Shown here piece by piece: positions 38,147 through 40,761 of a stretch of 40,761 nucleotides of DNA. The stretch comes from Halanaerobiales bacterium (GTDB lineage: Bacteria; Bacillota; Halanaerobiia; Halanaerobiales; M55B127): the NCBI GenBank assembly GCA_021736945.1, contig JAIPEX010000007.1:1-40761 (forward strand), in the 5' to 3' direction. Made by a program: the position numbers and the translations under genes. Position 1 is the stretch's first letter, and each line of letters begins with the position of its first letter. The notes below the pieces were generated by a model. It saw only the letters and a program-made list of their open reading frames with translations, searched no databases and was not told the DNA's origin.

Positions 38147-39043
38147 ATGAAAAATAAAATTAATTATAAATCCGTTATAATATCATTATCGTTAGTTTTC
38201 TTTACTTTAATAATATTATTGTCCCCTACAACCATGGGAAATGAATTAGACAAAAATTTAACTCTTAATAAAAAGACTTTGAAACAAGGTGAAATTTTAA
38301 TTATTAAAACAGACGTTTCTTCACCATTTACAAAAATTACTTTTGATGATAGAACTTATGATTTTAGAATTACAAACGAAACTAAAATTTCATTAATACC
38401 AATTTCATATTGGACTAATCCAGGCCAATATACTTTAACATTTATCAGTCCAGACCGAACTTTCAATAAATCTATTACAGTATCATCCGGTAATTTCGTT
38501 AGTAGTTATTTAGAAGTTGATAAAGAACAAGAACAAAAATTAGAACCTGAAGATGAAAAGACTATTCAAAAGAAAAAAGAAGATCAACAACTAATTAATG
38601 AAGCTAGAAGTTCAAGTTCTTCTCAAAAAATATGGGATGATAATTTCATTTGGCCTGTTAAGGGCGAGATAAGTACAGAATTTGGTGCTACTAGATATGT
38701 TAATGGCAAATTACAAAACCGCCACTCGGGTATAGATATTGCTTCCCAGAATGGAACTTCAATCAAAGCAACCAATTCTGGCATTGTAACATTAGCACAT
38801 AATTTACTTATTACAGGTAATACCATAATTATTGATCACGGTTGGAACGTTTATTCAGCTTACAGTCACCTTTCAAAAATAAACGTTGTTAATGGAGAAA
38901 AAGTTAAAAAAGGACAAAAAATTGGTGAAATTGGTTCAACTGGTTTTTCTACTGGCCCTCATCTCCATTGGACTATAAAAATTAATTCAGTATATGTCAA
39001 TCCTAAAGTTATCGTTAATAATAAAAATTTAAACTTGCAATAA
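38147..39043 (+). CDS. M23 family metallopeptidase
   Basis: RHSGIDIA ... GPHLHWTI zinc motifs; N-terminal signal anchor. Confidence 0.94.
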   Translation: MKNKINYKSVIISLSLVFFTLIILLSPTTMGNELDKNLTLNKKTLKQGEILIIKTDVSSPFTKITFDDRTYDFRITNETKISLIPISYWTNPGQYTLTFISPDRTFNKSITVSSGNFVSSYLEVDKEQEQKLEPEDEKTIQKKKEDQQLINEARSSSSSQKIWDDNFIWPVKGEISTEFGATRYVNGKLQNRHSGIDIASQNGTSIKATNSGIVTLAHNLLITGNTIIIDHGWNVYSAYSHLSKINVVNGEKVKKGQKIGEIGSTGFSTGPHLHWTIKINSVYVNPKVIVNNKNLNLQ

Positions 39044-39065
39044 TATACATCATCTCAAATAAAGA

Positions 39066-39100
39066 AAGGGAAATAACATGTTAATTATTTCCCTTCCTTT
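39066..39100 (+). terminator. terminator after M23 peptidase
   Basis: AAGGGAAATAA-catgttaa-TTATTTCCCTT followed by T-rich run. Confidence 0.85.
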
Positions 39101-39112
39101 TCTTTTAATTTG

Positions 39113-39184
39113 TTATGGAGTCATATTGTTTAAATAATATACAACAGCCCAAATCACAACTATTAAACCAATTATTTCTAACAA
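39113..39184 (-). CDS. unannotated 23-aa membrane microprotein MLEIIGLIVVIWAVVYYLNNMTP
   Basis: TTG start preceded at 7 nt by GGGAG; single hydrophobic helix; absent from ORF track (too short). Confidence 0.6.
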   Translation of the reverse strand: MLEIIGLIVVIWAVVYYLNNMTP

Positions 39185-39295
39185 AGATATCACTCCCTTC
39201 TTAAAACTTTTTAAACTCTATAAATACTCTATTTACTAATAAAACCAATTATATAAATATATCCTATCTCAAATCAAAAAATATAAATTAATAAT

Positions 39296-39730
39296 TTATT
39301 CATCAATTTTAATGACGGAATTTGCTCCACACTCCGGACAAATCTTTCCATGTTTTTTACAACCATGCTTCCTACGTCTTCGATTTACTTTTAAAACAAA
39401 CTCTGCACCACATTCTTTACATCTATATTTACCCTTATCAAGTTCATAATCTCCACCTTCAAATCTAAGCGCTTTCCCCTCTAATAAAGCTTCGGCTACC
39501 TTTTCATGTGCTTTGGTTATAATTCTTTGAAAGGTGGGACGGGAAATATTCATTTTTTCGGCACTTTCGTTTTGATTTAATCCCTGCAAATCTTTTAATC
39601 TTAATGCCTCTACTTCCTCTAAACTTAATAATACCTCCTCTAATTTTCTACCAGGAATTCCGGCTGGTTTAAAAAATCTTACATGAGGTATATTCTTTAT
39701 TCTTCTACGTTTAGGAGGTCTTGGCATCAA
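39296..39730 (-). CDS. DUF134 family DNA-binding protein with C-terminal zinc ribbons
   Basis: MPRPPKRRRIKNIP, NISRPTFQRII, multiple CxxC. Confidence 0.92.
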   Translation of the reverse strand: MMPRPPKRRRIKNIPHVRFFKPAGIPGRKLEEVLLSLEEVEALRLKDLQGLNQNESAEKMNISRPTFQRIITKAHEKVAEALLEGKALRFEGGDYELDKGKYRCKECGAEFVLKVNRRRRKHGCKKHGKICPECGANSVIKIDE

Positions 39731-39792
39731 ATCACCTCTTTTCCTTCCTTAATCATATATTATCATTAATTTAAGCATATTTAAAGATTTGT

Positions 39793-40446
39793 TTATTCAT
39801 CTTTTTCTTTGCGTTTAATTATTAGATTATATTCACCATTAAAAGGTCTTAACCCCTCTTGAAACAAATCTGTAAACCAATCCATCGTATTTGGAAAAGG
39901 TCCTTCACCTGGATAATCTGGTAAAATTTCTCTCATTTTTAAAGCAGCCCTTCTCCCAAAATCTTCATCAGTTTCTTCATCTTCACATTTCATCAATTCC
40001 CCAATTTGTATTTCTACTGGATTTCTTAAAGATAATTTTTTCGTACCAGATATTGCTATTGGTAATATTGGAATATTCATTTTTTTCGCTATAGAAAATA
40101 CGCCAAGATGAAAAGGGAATATTTCTCCTTCGGCATGTCCAAGTCTGCCTTCAGGAAAAACTGCTAAATTATTACCGTTTTTTATAATTCGCATCATTGC
40201 CCTTAAAGCTTTAATTCTGGATTTAGGATTATCTCTCTCGATTGGTACAATAGGTTTCCCCATAAAATCTATAAATTGTTTTTGAACTTTTGTATCATAA
40301 ATCCCTTCATTCTCTGCTATAAATATTATTTTAGGACTAGAAGGAAAACTCATTAATATAAAAAATGGATCACTCCAGTTTAAGTGATTAGAGATAATTA
40401 TATAATTTCTATTTTGGGGAATATTGTTTTTACCTTTCACTTTCAC
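39793..40446 (-). CDS. plsC: 1-acyl-sn-glycerol-3-phosphate acyltransferase family
   Basis: SNHLNWSDPF (NHxxxxD) and FPEGRLG motifs. Confidence 0.88.
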   Translation of the reverse strand: MKVKGKNNIPQNRNYIIISNHLNWSDPFFILMSFPSSPKIIFIAENEGIYDTKVQKQFIDFMGKPIVPIERDNPKSRIKALRAMMRIIKNGNNLAVFPEGRLGHAEGEIFPFHLGVFSIAKKMNIPILPIAISGTKKLSLRNPVEIQIGELMKCEDEETDEDFGRRAALKMREILPDYPGEGPFPNTMDWFTDLFQEGLRPFNGEYNLIIKRKEKDE

Positions 40447-40686
40447 ATTAAATAATATATTAAATAAACCTTTTACTATATATTTGGCAATATAGAACTG
40501 AACTGGTGGATTTGATATAATAATCCCCCCTCAAATAACTACTTTTCTATTATAAATATATATTTCTATATAAATTTACAGACACCTTTTTTAGATATTA
40601 AATACTTAATATCAACTCCATTATTTAGATTGCAAGGTTTAATGCACGGTTTTTTTGGTTTTGAACTTGGATAAGCCCGAATTAGA

Positions 40687-40761
40687 CTAGATAACCCCTC
40701 TAGCATGTTGAAATAACTGCCGTGATGTCTTGAAATCAAACATTTTCCTGGGATAAGTATT
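40687..40761 (-). mobile_element. C-terminal 24 residues of an IS30-family-like transposase, truncated by window edge
   Basis: minus-strand translation NTYPRKMFDFKTSRQLFQHARGVI*, matching the IS30-type C-terminal N-x-x-PRK...TP pattern. Confidence 0.7.

Noticed and set aside
40594-40613. Inverted repeat gatattaa-atac-ttaatatc as terminator
   Set aside because: Pure AT stem, no T run on the relevant strand; likely chance in AT-rich DNA or part of the IS end.
1-40761. CRISPR array, tRNA, rRNA or prophage
   Set aside because: No regularly spaced repeats, no cloverleaf/rRNA-like stretches and no phage genes seen by eye; a tRNAscan/CRISPR finder run would be decisive.

Overview
AT-rich, low-GC bacterial chromosomal window. 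Gene content and style suggest a Halanaerobiales-like diderm Firmicute, but that assignment is inference. From left to right it holds: an FbpABC-type iron ABC operon with a Fur-box-like site; a nine-gene operon with two degenerate KASIII-like enzymes at its ends enclosing SDR, CoA-transferase and a complete LIV-type ABC transporter; a 1073-aa MalT/AfsR-like regulator with a C-terminal SARP/BTAD module; a small secreted protein; a thiolase; a cold-shock gene; DUF4914 + FetA/FetB; a LdtD/YcbB-like + MepK/YcbK-like pair; a large ABC-2 efflux region with a two-component system and a DUF523(TudS)-DUF1722 fusion; M23 peptidase; DUF134; PlsC; and the truncated 3' end of an IS30-family transposase. 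The strongest new signal is a phased direct-repeat array (heptamers of the form NNGYAAC, 11-bp period, then exactly 10 nt, then TATAAT/TAAAAT). It occurs in tandem before the KASIII/LIV operon and again before the thiolase. This is the geometry known for SARP regulators, and a SARP/BTAD-type regulator gene lies between the two targets, so I predict a dedicated CoA/thiolase regulon. Other unannotated signals are a 23-aa membrane sORF, a hairpin that both sequesters an SD and looks like a terminator in the TCS-ABC operon, and matching intercistronic hairpins after both solute-binding-protein genes.
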